The notes under the pieces were generated by a model. That model did no database searches, was not told the DNA's origin, and worked only from the letters and a program-made list of their open reading frames with translations. From assembly GCF_019649055.1 (NCBI RefSeq), contig NW_026570222.1:3162001-3226000 (forward strand): a stretch of 64,000 bases of DNA, written 5' to 3'. Made by a program: the position numbers and the translations under genes. This document shows, one piece after another, positions 1 to 11,795 of the stretch (positions are counted from its first letter, which is position 1; each line of letters opens with the position of its first letter). The stretch is from Paramacrobiotus metropolitanus (lineage: Eukaryota; Tardigrada; Eutardigrada; Parachela; Macrobiotidae).

Positions 1-772
1 CCCATCGCAACGCCTATAGAAGCCTCCAGTAACATAATCAGAACAGCGCAACCAACATACTAAAAATTAAACGATTAAGAAATATCTGTACTGAAAAAAA
101 TCTGCAAAAACATCGAAAACGCTGGAGTCCAGTTTGCAGAGAATGGTTCCTGCCGACATTCCGACTTACGGCCCAAAAAGTGCGATCTTCCTCGTACGTC
201 ACGGAACGCGCTAGTAAGCATAACGCCAGAATGGCACAAGGGCCAAGGCAGATCATAATACCGCTTATGACCTTTAGAGTAGCGAGAACAGAAGGCAGGA
301 CACTGTTCGAGGCAGAGATACTCTCCGCATAGCCGAAAACAACAATGTTTACCACACTTTGGAAATTGATGATGTTTATCTGCAACTATGTGCTCACTGC
401 TCTGTAATTTTACACAATTACGGGTGTGTATTTTCATTTAAGACTTGCAAACGAAATAATATTCTTACAGTGTACTAATTGTACTTCCATGCGTAGATAT
501 GTATTATTACAGAATGTGTATATTACTTCTATAGCACACGCTAGAAATTTTGTATTAATCGTTATTTTTATTCGTCCACTAACCAGAATCCATATTCCCA
601 TTCCAGTTAAAGCAATACCCCCAAAACCAATATTATCAGGAAGGAAAGAAAGCATCTACAAGCAATGTGCGAATTTGTTATGCAGCCCAATGACCAGTCT
701 ATCCGCGCTGGAATAAAATTACTGATACTCGTATGCTTACAGCGAACCGGCTTCGATGCGCTTGAATCCCAT
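1..772 (-). CDS. Tetraspanin 1 (3' part outside window; one-base frame break)
   Basis: Four-TM membrane organiser of the tetraspanin family, truncated by the window start. Exons on the minus strand: 741..772 (starts MGFKRIEAG), 584..655 (TM1, ends GMGIWIL), 170..379 (extracellular loop and TM2, ends EEDRTFWA) and 1..59 (start of TM3, YVGCAVLIMLLEAS). Introns lie at the same places as in tetraspanin 2 next door, and the first exon is the same 32 nt, so the two are tandem paralogues. Joining exon 1 to exon 2 in phase gives a good TM1 (CFLSFLIILVLGG) but runs into a stop. One extra G in the G5 run (C5 on the plus strand, 618..622) restores the frame. The alternative is that translation starts at the ATG beginning the TM1 exon. 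The family is clear; the intactness is uncertain. Confidence 0.75.
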
Positions 773-2192
773 TTTGATGATAACTAGTAAGTACAGGTAC
801 CTCAGTACTTCGAGAATCGAGATCTGAATTTTTGAGCGTGGATCACGATGTATAAAGCCATTTACATATAAGGTGTGGAGTGAGAGAGATTCGTTCTGGA
901 GAGCATAAGCGGCTACCTGATTATGTGTCCTACTTCATTAACGAAACCGAACATATGCATGCAAATGATGTTTAGTTCTTTCTTAACGTTTTCCCGAACA
1001 ATGATTACCTGTTTTCACCAGTATCAGGAACTGTAGTCGCTGATGCTTTCCTATGCGCGCAGTTATCGCAAAACCGTGACGGGAAACCGAATCCACAATG
1101 CGGTTGTATATTGTACACTTACGTATCCTGTACATGTCTATTGTATTATTTACTCATACCGTCGTCCTGTACTATCCAATGCGCTAACGACATACGCTAA
1201 CTACGGCCGTGCTGCTTCCGGGTTAAAAATGTACAAAAGATGTCAGCTGATTGTGAGAACCGAAGACCTCGCGGATTAGTAATCAGACCTGCAGTTCACG
1301 AACTAATACACGCTGATAAAGTTATCAAAATTATGTTGTTACAGTGTCGACAAACGGAAGTGTGCGCTAAAGTTAGAAGGGGAAGTGAACATAAAGGAAA
1401 TGACTTTAATGAAACCGTATTTTATATGGCCGGTTGTTGCAAGTTTTCGGAAACTGAGAAGGAAAGTGCACAAATTATGATTTCAGTTTTTTTACGGTGC
1501 CGGTGATCCGGGGGTTCAAAAATCCACTGGCGACTATTTAGTAGCAATCGTTGAACAACACCAGCCCAACACCATCAGAAAAGGTCAATGGAAACCGTCT
1601 TTAAATTGTAGACCTTACAGTTCGTTTCTATGTATTCCTAATTTCCTATTGTGTGTATGGCATAGATGGTATACGAAGTATCAGAAATGTGCGATGTCAA
1701 TGTTATACTGTAAATTTCTCACAGCTCCAAGCTCTCAAGCATTTAGATTTCATTCGTTGCAAGCCAATTTTTTAAATTTGCACATACCCGTGTACCAATT
1801 ATCCTACGCTACTAATAGCAACTACACGAACATAATTCAGCCGATTTTCAACTGGGTTTTATTTATCGGTGCAGACCATAAAACCACCAGGATTGACGGG
1901 GAAACGTTCGTAACGACCAGACGTAACGAGTAGAACTGCAGAAATACTAGTACTACAGACACCGTATATTTTACATCATGGTAAAAATCACAAATAAACT
2001 CCGAACTGACATCATCCAAACAGAAAGCCTAACAAACCGAAAGGATCACTAAAAACTTCACAAAATTTGGTCGTGCCATGGGAACTAGCCCGCACTTTGA
2101 AAGAAAAACCTTCTCGAGACCAGAAAAACGTCTTGCATAAACTTGCGGTAAAAAAATAACATCCAGATAGCACTACGTAAAAAGATCAAAGG
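773..2192. other. Intergenic between tandem tetraspanins
   Basis: AT-rich spacer of 1.4 kb between the 3' end of tetraspanin 2 and the start of tetraspanin 1. Open frames here are short and show no family I recognise. It should hold the promoter of tetraspanin 1, but no distinctive element is visible. Confidence 0.5.
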
Positions 2193-3982
2193 TTAGTCGT
2201 ATCGGTGTTTGTCGCCAATAGCGCAACACAAACAGAAGGCGAAGAACACTCCAACCAACTGCAAAAAAAGGGATCACTGAAATTTACCATTATATCATTA
2301 CTGCAAATCACAGGTTACAGCCTCGCAAATGCGGGCATCGGTCACCGTACCTCAATCAGGCCGATACCGACAGCCACCCCAATAATAATCGGCGCATTGT
2401 CATTAACGAAATTCTCAATCCGATTCACGCATCCCTAAACATTTCAGACAGTTGCTTACTGTACAGAGCTAACCGTTACGACGAATAACAATTCACTGAA
2501 ACTCTATTGAAAGTGAGTTGAAACACCATGCAAGACGAATTTGATGAAGTAATAAACTAACCTTAAGAAATCACAATTTGTTATGCTCAGTGATCATTCC
2601 AGACTTACCGTATTAAAATTTGAGACTTCGAGATTGGTACGCTCATGAATGGCATAACATTTTCCATCAGACGCCAATCGCAAAGAGGCCGCGTCATAAA
2701 ATTTACAACAGAAAACCGGCGGAATATTACCAAAAGGATTCCTGCTGTAAGGAGAATTGCTAAAATCCAAATATCCTTTCGTAACGCCACAGCAGCCAAT
2801 CTGTCATAAATCGAAACAGCACACTGAGCATTATGCACAAACATCTATTTCTGATTGGAATGTCTAAATCAGCAGCTTTGCTCAGACGTGTTGCCACACA
2901 ATAGTTATTTTTGGAGAAATGTATTGTGTGCTCCTAGTTTCGGAAAAGTATTTCCTTACCCAAGATTGCAAGGCGTTAAATGCTGCGGTTGCCTGAACAA
3001 TATCGGGGTTTCCACCGGTTGTCTTGTTGACGGCGAACTGGCTGTTCGATCCGCTCACCAAATGCGTAGGGACATAATCGTAAAGATCCGCAATTTTTAC
3101 CAGTTCCGTCGTAACGGCATCCTTCACTTTGTCCTTGTACACGCCAACTGCGATGCCGACTCCCACTTCCACCAGCATAATGATTATTAAACAAATGGCA
3201 TACTACAATTCACAAATATGCATACGTCAAGGCCACATGATGCATAAAAACGCAATAAATATGTCGATTCAAGCTGACTTACACCGACGAGAAGTGGTCG
3301 CCATTCCTTACAAGCTCCGCAACAACCCATGAAACCAACCAGGAAGACAAACGCACCAACGCCAACCAAAATTCCCCCCACAGTGTGCACCGTCGTTGAA
3401 CTCGTTGCCAGAATGCTGTTTTGCATCACAGTTGCGCTGTCAGGAGAAATCTGGTCAACCACACTCTGAAAACTGGCAGCATTCACCTGTAAATACGCAT
3501 AAAAATAAGCAGTGAATTAACAGAACCACTGAAACATTGTCAATTATTAGAGTAAATGTCTCGGTATCTGGTATGGATGCAACCAGTGTTTCACTGACCA
3601 ATGACCATAAACAATTTATCACTGTCAATTTATCTAATTAAGATTTTACGCTACCACAATTTATACCGTTTAGTTGCAGTCTTTAAAGTGCAGATATGGA
3701 TTAATTCGAGTGCCGAGAACATCGCACAGAATCATTATTCCACCAAAACCAAGCAAATTTCTGGCCATGATACAAAAACTAATTGAGACAGTGACCCGCT
3801 GGTAAAACTTACCAAAATCCATATCCCAATACCAAGAACGGCACCTCCTCCCAAAAAGAATATAAGGTTGAAGGCGAACAGTATGTATCTACAAGAATCC
3901 GTTTTAGTATCTGAGCAATCCGAAAATAGCCGGTGTGATGATGAACGTACTTTGCACAAGAGGCCCCGCAGTTCAGTCCCAT
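2193..3982 (-). CDS. Tetraspanin 2, complete
   Basis: Complete tetraspanin of about 298 residues in seven exons: 3951..3982, 3813..3888, 3283..3486, 2960..3202, 2609..2800, 2351..2434 and 2193..2258. All junctions are GT-AG and every phase closes. The N-terminus MGLNCGASCAKY and TM1 (ILFAFNLIFFLGGG) are typical, and TM2 ends in GFMGCCGACKEW. The large extracellular loop holds the diagnostic CCG (IGCCGVTKGY), a second cysteine pair (PPVFCCKFYD), a further Cys (DGKCYA) and the closing Gly-Cys (GCVNRIENF). TM4 (APIIIGVAVGIGLIE) is followed by a short tail with FCLCC, likely palmitoylated, ending KHRYD. The six loop cysteines fit three disulfides. Members organise partner proteins in plasma or endosomal membranes; the partner here cannot be told. 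It is a tandem paralogue of tetraspanin 1. Confidence 0.93.
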
Positions 3983-6900
3983 TTTGCCGTCTTCTAAATT
4001 CAAAGGTGGTCAGTGGATCTCAGACACTCTACACAGTTTCTTCCGTCGTCCTCGTATTCCGTATCCTGCTCAGTAATCAGACACCAGGTACATAAAATAT
4101 TCTTTCTTTGAAGTGCATTAATAAGGAGATACAAATGCACGAAAACGACAAAAAGGCTATTGACGCTGCTGATTTTAGCAGGGAAAAACAACAAGGTCCG
4201 TTTCCCGTAGCTGCTAATGCAGTGTACCTGATATCACAGTAACACTCGTTTAACGTTTAAACAGGGGAACCGCGTTAAATTTTAAGTACTGCACTATAAC
4301 AGTGCAAATATCTGCTGCAGATAATTTAGGGTATTTAGTCACTATTTAAGTACTACCTTCAGGACCGTTGTATATTATACTAAATCAGGATAAACTATGA
4401 CTGTCTCCGATGGCGAAATCAAACATTACAGTATGCGTGAAGCAAATATAATAATCTATTGTGTGTGCAATAGAAATACCTCTACAGTATCTGCACAGCG
4501 CACGCGTTCAAAAGCGTCCCGCGATAAACGCAGCAATGAAAGTCGTTTCACGAGTAAACATACAGAACAAGCTCGATTCATGCAGGTTTTATGACTTTTT
4601 ATTGGTCCGGACGAAATTTATTGAACTTTGCGTCTGCAGGTGACCGCCTAAAAACTTATCAAAATACTCGAATTTTTATCAGTGATTCAGTATGGATCAC
4701 ACGCTTTGCAACGAGGAAGGAAAAAGGAGTTCCGCATACTACTCCCTTATCAGTTGCACAGATTTTACGAGGACCGGTTTTACGCTGCTACAGTACGTAC
4801 TGTTCACTGTTCAGCCGACAACACAGTACAGGTCGTTATCATTGAAAAGCAGGGCCCAATATGTGATTAGTTTTTCGTCAGAAAGCCTTCCCACGAACAA
4901 TCTCATGGTATGATTGAGTTAACGCTTATATGGCTTTGTTAATAAATCACTGATAAAACATAATATCCGCTATTACTGTTAAGTACTGATGTAAGCAAGG
5001 CCGATAAGCGATACACACTGAAAAGTCTTAATTTTAGTCATGAAACACCATATTCGGACCTTTCAGCCGCAGCCTTTTAAAGGTGACAGTGGACACTCAC
5101 GCACTCTCACTGGAAGGTGAATTCGAAAACAGAACTTCGAAAAAATTACTGTACATAATTATCGCATTAGTTATTTTTTATTTTCAAACTGAGTAACCTG
5201 TACCGCAGTACGGCTCTGGCGGTGAGTACTGTAACATATTACTAGTAATTTTACTGTGTCTACGGTACTTCTCTTCTATGTAAGTAGTATCTGGCATTGC
5301 AGTTCCGATTTTGTTATTACATAATATTCTGTGAGAATAAACACCCAGCTCATTTAAGGAACAAAAAAATCTCCGGAAGCCAAAAAATCGAAATAAAGGA
5401 AAACTTCGAATTCCAGTACAAATGTAGTTACTTATCATGGTGCAGTATTGGTGCTGTGTACAGTACAATTGTACTCGTACCCCTTTTCATTACCAGGTGA
5501 AATGCAGTTGTACAGGCACATGCGGTGAACAGCGTAACACGTAATTAGCATGTAAAAATTGTCTGTATTGTTGGAATAATCTTTACTTTTTGTACTCGTA
5601 GTCACCGGTAGTGTTGAAGGCCTAAAAACGTTTAAAAAAATTTGAATTAATTAGGGCATCCACACTCAACAATTTCTGAAAGCTTATGCGACGGAACTCT
5701 GAAGTGATCGGACGACGACGAACTCATGATAAGAGTGAATCATCAAGCATTTCCGGAAGCATCCGCCAGATATTCACAATAACGTACATAACAGAAGAAT
5801 TACTACGCTGAGAGACCAAATTTTACGTCAAAATGCAAAAATCATAATTAGCTACACGATCACACAACATACTGTAATCACAGTGTAGTGAGAAAAAATT
5901 TGCGTTTTTCGTATACTATGTACAAAGATGACGAATCAAGATTCAACACTGTGTGCGACTTCATAAAATCATTGACAATATTTTAATTCCTGAATAACTT
6001 CAAGATTGTGAAGGCTGTTAAACTAGCTTGTTACAAATTTGGTAATTAATACTTATCAGTAAATTAAGCAGTGTTATATCATCACATCACTTTTGAGGAC
6101 CTGCCGTCTATTAAGAAAACTGCGGTCTATTCTCTCATTTCTCTGTACCTGAGGAGGCACGAGCCGGAACAACTTCCGCTATAATGTCACGTTTAACTCC
6201 ATGATCCATCTAGGGTGCATCGATTTTTGTTTCGGTTTAAAATACATACCCATCTAGTTAATGGTAAGTGGAAGTGATATACTTCTACTGTACAAGGTAT
6301 GTACTGCGTACAATAAGTGCTTCCTGGTCATAATTCCAACAATACTCATAGTATAACTTCCTTACGTGGGAACACCGACAGTGAATGAGATTTTCTCTGC
6401 ACAGAAGTAACAAGCTAATTTCCGAAAATTAATGAGATTACGACATGAAAAATGTATTCAAAAGAACTTATTTTATTTTATGCTTCACAAAAACAGTTTT
6501 AATTTTGTGCCACAACTGACATTGACTGTTACCCAAAAAACAAAATTAGCATGTCAACAAAATTAATTGTCCAGCATATTACATAGTCATATTTTCTTCT
6601 ATTACAACATACCTACATGGAACTAGGGAATTACAAACTGATTAAAACTTCAAAAGTATTCAAACACAGTACTTACGGCATGTGGGTACGTGTGTACGTA
6701 TTTACAATAAGTTAATAACACAATTATCAAGTTCTACGATGCACCGGTTCAGAGTTCTCAAGACCAACGCCGTTGATATCACGGTTTAAATCAGGTCACA
6801 AAATGTAGGCCAGTAACATAATTATACTTCACTACGTTTACTTTTCCCACAAGAATTATGGCAGTATCAGACATCCATAGAGTGTTTTTTCCTTTTATAA

Positions 6901-8624
6901 TTAACAATAAAAAACTGAATAAATAAAATCAAACAGAAACAGAATATAGATTCTCTATGGTACATTAAAACAGCAACTGTTGACTAACAGACTATAACGG
7001 TGAACCACTTACCGTCCTTTCTGTGAGGTGTATCGTCCGGTGGCTTTTGTAGTCCACTGATTGCGGGTCAAAATCTGGAGTAGTTATTTTCTGTCGAACT
7101 TCTTTGCCAAATAATGAAATAATTTATTGTAATAAAAGTAATAGGTGTAATCAAATGCCCTCCACACAACGACGCAGAACACTAACAGCCAGCAACATCA
7201 ACTGCAGAAACTTCTTACTTCCACAACCCAAAGAAAAATGGACATTACGGATACAAATTTCGTAGAGAGAAAATCAACACAAACACAACTGGTAAATTTA
7301 GCAAGGATTTCGAGAAGTAGGTGGTTGTTTGTTCAAGGTTGCAGAACATAAGCCACTGCGTTGCGTGTGCTTTTAACGAAGTCGCACCTGTACATGTAGT
7401 GTCGCAAAACTTCCTGCCGACAACCAGCTCTGAAATGAAGTCAACGCCCATAGGTCGGCCCGAAACCCTGCGGCACGGTAACCGGCGTCGGCGTCACGGT
7501 CCGGACGGTTCAAAAGCGAAAGCCATAACGCGCTGCAAGAATGTACAATACCCATACCTATAGACTATAGATATGCATAAACAAATAAATATGAGTATAA
7601 TGCTTTACAAGGAAGTGCTACGCCATCATAATTTGTCAGCGCTTATGCAAACAACACAACTACAGTAAGTATGTATTTCTCGCGGTAATCCTGGCGTATG
7701 ATTCTTATAATTATAAATACGTAATCTCAACATCTAATTCTGCTTCTATTGTTACTAGTAATACAAGTAGTTCTCACAAGTTTTCACAGTACATACTTAA
7801 CTACTTATTATAATTATAAAAATTTATATTATTATACAAATTTAATTTATATGCCCAGTGCCCACACGGAGTTTAAAGTTGTAAACTACAAATTAGCCGT
7901 TTTCATTTCGAATGCAAAGCAGTGATGCTTGGCGCTTGCCGTGTACCGTGCAAATGTCTGTCTTTGTGCCAGATATTCAACAAGTTTTAAAAATTATAAC
8001 AACTTTGAACTCAAAACAAAATCGAAATTTCCATAAATTATCGTTCACTGTTGCAGCATTTCACATCGCTGGCCAGTTTCTTTGGCGCGTAAGTAGCACA
8101 TGATACCTACTACCGACACAGCCAATTGATGATTCTCGCCGGGATGGTACCCTGTGGCGGTTGGCAGCCGTGCGCCTAAGGTGCGCCGGGAAGTCATCGT
8201 AGGCCCATAACAACAAGTGCTGAGCCCGGCACTTTTAAATACCGCGCGTTTGCAAACTATGCTGTTTGGTAATTGGGCAGATACTTGAAAATTCACAAAA
8301 AACCATCCTTTGGAACGAGCAAAAAACGTGTGATAAAAATGTTTACAGTATTCTTAAATCAAGCGCTAGTGCTATGGCCACGGTATTACACCACCGCCCA
8401 TATGGCAGCACACGAACAGAAACAGAGTGAATGCATAATTCTCCTGTTGGCGCACTGTAATATCCCTGTTTGTTAGGGACGTCAAAATGACACACTGCCA
8501 GTCTGCAGTCTCGGCGAGAATCACGAATACCCCAAAACGCGCTTTTGACTTTTATTAATCGTAAGTTACGATTAAGATTCGTAAGCATACCCGTTACTAC
8601 GCTGTAGTCTGTAGCTCCACAAGC
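3983..8624. other. Gene-poor AT-rich region
   Basis: Some 4.6 kb upstream of tetraspanin 2 with only short, unsupported open frames. Two short GC-richer islands (about 7440-7520 and 8120-8240) do not resolve into a protein or RNA I recognise. The stretch near 4000 should carry the tetraspanin 2 promoter. Confidence 0.5.
8617..8624 (+). repeat. Left target-site duplication of the hAT element
   Basis: CCACAAGC, identical to 9834..9841 on the other side of the element. Confidence 0.85.
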
Positions 8625-9833
8625 TAGAGCCCTGCAATGGACTGCTCCGAACCCACTCCGAATTTCGGATCGGATTGGACGGATTCCGGTGTAGAAAATT
8701 CGGATTCGGAGTGGTTTCGGAGTTTACGTGCATCTGACCGGATCGGATTCGGATGCAATCAAGGCTCCAAATTAACCGTAAATAAATAAATAATATTGTT
8801 CAATTTTTGTTGAATATCACGCATTTTCGAAACAAAAAGCTTCGTCAGCTTCGCGCGAGGCTTCCATCTGCCTTAAATTATTTACCACTAAGGTAGTATT
8901 TGGTTTTCATTAGTTCACTGTTGTTAGCTCTCTTACTTTCTTTTATGACAGCAACTCTCTTGACACTTTTCAGTATTAAAGCGTTTCTTAAAACGATTGT
9001 TGTGATGCTGTCAGTTGTCATTGTTCTACCGAAATATATCGTATACCTAACTACGAAATATATCGTATACCTAACTACGAGTTACTACTTTGATTAATAC
9101 GTTACAGTATCTGACGGATTGCTAGTATTGTACGGCTCAGACAATAGGGCACCGGTTTCCCATTTTTTATATTTGTAGCACGAGTAATCATTCTGGTATT
9201 GGTGATAGGATGATACAATATCATTTTCTCGTTAATACTAGACGCACACAGTAGGTATCTGAAAACAGTTTAAACTTCGAGAAAATCAAATAGTAATAAT
9301 ATTAATATGGGTACTATATGTTTAACTATAGCTAAAGAAAATATGCGTGAAACTATATTTTTTGATGTTCTGGAAGTTTAGAAATATAAATACTTCAGTG
9401 ACCCGTGACCCGAACCTTTCACACCGACTAAATCTGATGCAGATTTCTGGCAGTGAGAATAGCTCCTCTATGCTACACTGTAGCGGTAAAGGAAGACTTT
9501 AACTGTACCACAAGAAGCTTTTTTTATGAATATATTCCAATGTAACATTTTTTACGCCCTGGAAAAGACTGTGACTGTGACCTCTGATTACTGAAGCTTT
9601 TGCTACCGAAAAAAACGGCCTTAAAAGAAACACAATAGTAAAAATACTTAATGAACAGTATTTTGAAAATATTTTCGGAGCGGACCGGAGTGGGTTCGGA
9701 TTGGCCAAAAATATTTACGGATCGGATTTGTCGGAGTCAGGTTTCTAGAATTCGGAGTCGGACTGGGTCCGGATAAAATTTTTTAAGTTTGGGTCGGACT
9801 GGACGAAGTTTTCTACTCCGTTGCAGGGCACTA
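8625..9833. mobile_element. Non-autonomous hAT-type DNA transposon
   Basis: A 1209-bp element. The left end reads TAGAGCCCTGCAATGGA and the right end, reverse-complemented, reads TAGTGCCCTGCAACGGA, giving short terminal inverted repeats that start with TAG. The flanks carry a perfect 8-bp direct duplication, CCACAAGC, at 8617..8624 and 9834..9841. An 8-bp target duplication with TAG/CAG-type ends is the signature of the hAT superfamily. Both subterminal regions are packed with repeats of the form TCGGATTCGGA / TCGGAGTCGG in opposite orientation, the usual site for transposase binding. No transposase reading frame is present, so the element is non-autonomous. A 24-bp unit is tandemly doubled inside it (9030..9077). 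Confidence 0.85.
9030..9077 (+). repeat. 24-bp unit doubled in tandem
   Basis: Two perfect copies of a 24-bp unit starting CGAAATATATCG lie head to tail inside the hAT element. The open frame across it encodes a repeated hydrophobic stretch and is not taken as a gene. Confidence 0.8.
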
Positions 9834-9841
9834 CCACAAGC
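9834..9841 (+). repeat. Right target-site duplication of the hAT element
   Basis: CCACAAGC, identical to 8617..8624. Confidence 0.85.
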
Positions 9842-10247
9842 CTCAGCTCGTTAGGCCAACAGCGATGGTGCAATCCACACAGCTGGTTACTTCCAGTTCT
9901 GAAAATGACATGCTTGTTGACTTTTGAGGGTTACGGTGTTACCTTTGAATTAAAATATTAGGTAAAATTCCCAGTTTTCACTTTTGTAGTTTTATGAGCG
10001 TTTTTGTTTTTGTACTCCTAATGCGACTGTGCTAGTGTTATACTCCCGTGAGATATGAGAGCTGCTGTCATTACATTTTGATAAATTCGAAAATATTTTT
10101 CTTGGTTGTCCATCAGAAAGCCCTTATGATTTTATCGTACAGTAGTGTCCCGTCTGTGGGATAAACACTACGCTCATTATCACTTTCTTTCAAAACGCGT
10201 TGACGCCTGAACGGTTTTTTGGAGTGATTATATTTTGCAGTTCCAAG

Positions 10248-11183
10248 ATGTCATCTGGATTTATTCTGGCAGGATTGGCCATGGCGGGCGTAGGACTTGC
10301 AGGTATGAGATGCGCCTTTGATCGCTTGAGTTGTGATTTCTGCCGGTTTGCTGTTGTTTTGGGGCCTTTTGATGGTTTTGCCGTGATCCTGGTCCCCTGA
10401 ATTTGTATCATTGGAGTGATATTCTTTAGGTCGTTACCTGATGCGTTATGGAAAGCCTATCATGCAGAAACTGGAACTCCCATCTTCGGTATCTGCATTT
10501 GGAGCTACTTCCAGATACTACAAAGGAGGATTTGAACCGAAAATGGATAAGAGAGAAGCATCACTAATCCTTGGCGTCAGGTATTTGCGCAGTAATTATG
10601 TAAAGCCCAAAACGGCAAGCGTTTTTCGATATTATATTATCGACAACTTCGAGAAGGACGAGGTTTCAAGTTGGGGATTGGTGTTCGGAAAAATTATGAT
10701 CAGCAACTTTAGAAAGTATAAAATTAATTACTAATAAAGTTGTTGAAGCTGCTGCTGAAATCGTTCTGTTTGTTATGCAGTCCATCTGCGAGCAAAGTGA
10801 AAATCAAAGATGCGCATAAGCGGATAATGGTGTTAAACCATCCTGACAAAGGTAACCAAAAATTTAAAATGCAAGTATTTATAGTCTACAGACTGCAGAG
10901 TCTGGATAGAAGTACAGATGTATTATGCACGGGTATATTATGATTATTTTACAAAAGTCTTACCCTACGTTATTTTGAACTATTTATTGTCTTTGATGGT
11001 TTAAGATAAAGTGCAAACGTTTAACAGTTATTACGGGTAGTAAATGTACGCATATCGTTTCGTTTAAATTATAATTATAATGAAGTTTAAATACTTGAAC
11101 ATCTGTGTTTTTCAGGTGGTTCGCCTTATCTAGCTGCTAAAATAAACGAAGCAAAGGATCTTCTCGATGCGCAAAAGAGATAG
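10248..11183 (+). CDS. DNAJC19: TIM14 / DNAJC19-type J-protein of the mitochondrial import motor
   Basis: Inner-membrane J-protein that stimulates mtHsp70 in the presequence translocase-associated motor. Exons 10248..10302, 10430..10580, 10781..10851 and 11116..11183 join in phase to 114 residues, close to the animal TIM14 length of about 116. One N-terminal TM segment ([17 protein letters not shown]) is followed by RYLMRYG, the family-typical [20 protein letters not shown], the J-domain helix [19 protein letters not shown] with the HPD tripeptide that activates Hsp70, and the end [16 protein letters not shown]. The start is the ATG directly before the TM helix, 8 nt after a possible 5'-UTR splice acceptor (TTTTGCAG, ends 10240). 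It is convergent with HIBCH, whose stop lies 612 bp away. DNAJC15 is a close relative; the short N-terminus favours DNAJC19. Confidence 0.95.
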
Positions 11184-11795
11184 CAGGATTTGTTTTATGC
11201 CACTTTCTCTAATTTTCGGGTGAAATGATTTGATATTCTGATTGTTCTTCACTGAATTTGTGATCTGCCATTTCTTGAGCGTGCTGTAATCGAGCGGCAT
11301 ACTGTTCTCGCCCACTGATGCGAAACCATAATTACTTTTTTTGTAATACTGATTGCCGAGCTCCAAGATGGTCGTTTTTGCTAGAATTCAGTGATCATGT
11401 ACACTAGACTTTTGATGAGTATTTGGATTTTGGAAATGATTTTTCGGTTCAATAAGAACGATAACTCTGGGTGATCGGCAGTATTTTCAAAAACCGCGTG
11501 GCAAAGATGACCGCCTTTTATGTTAGTTCTGATTGATGAGCTGTAAAGTATGCATGGATAATATTTTTTAGAAGTCAAGCGTTAAATATAAATACACACT
11601 ATTAAAGTATTTAATAATTATTTATTGAAATAACACTCAGTACGATTCCTGTCTCGTTAGTTCGGTTAAACTTTAATGTACGACCGGTCTGCTTTCGCCA
11701 TATTCTACTGTTTAAAACGCTCAAAACAACACGCATTTAACAACCACAAAGCTATCAAACAAAATCAGATCTGTAAAAGATTCTCTATCACCAGT
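11184..11795. other. Convergent 3' region between TIM14 and HIBCH
   Basis: It should contain both 3' UTRs. A minus-strand AATAAA near 11620 is a plausible HIBCH polyadenylation signal. Two short minus-strand frames here (11130-11366 and 11381-11578) match no family I know. Confidence 0.5.

Noticed and set aside
2605-2844. 79-codon minus frame with a TM-like stretch (WILAILLTAGILLVIF)
   Set aside because: Wrong frame: the exon 2609..2800 in the neighbouring frame encodes the tetraspanin CCG loop and joins in phase on both sides.
8900-9097. Hydrophobic 65-codon frame
   Set aside because: It lies inside the hAT element and spans a tandem 24-bp duplication; no similarity to a transposase.
11130-11578. 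Two short minus-strand frames (78 and 65 codons) between TIM14 and HIBCH
   Set aside because: They overlap or abut the TIM14 last exon and the convergent 3' UTRs; no domain and no phase-compatible partners.
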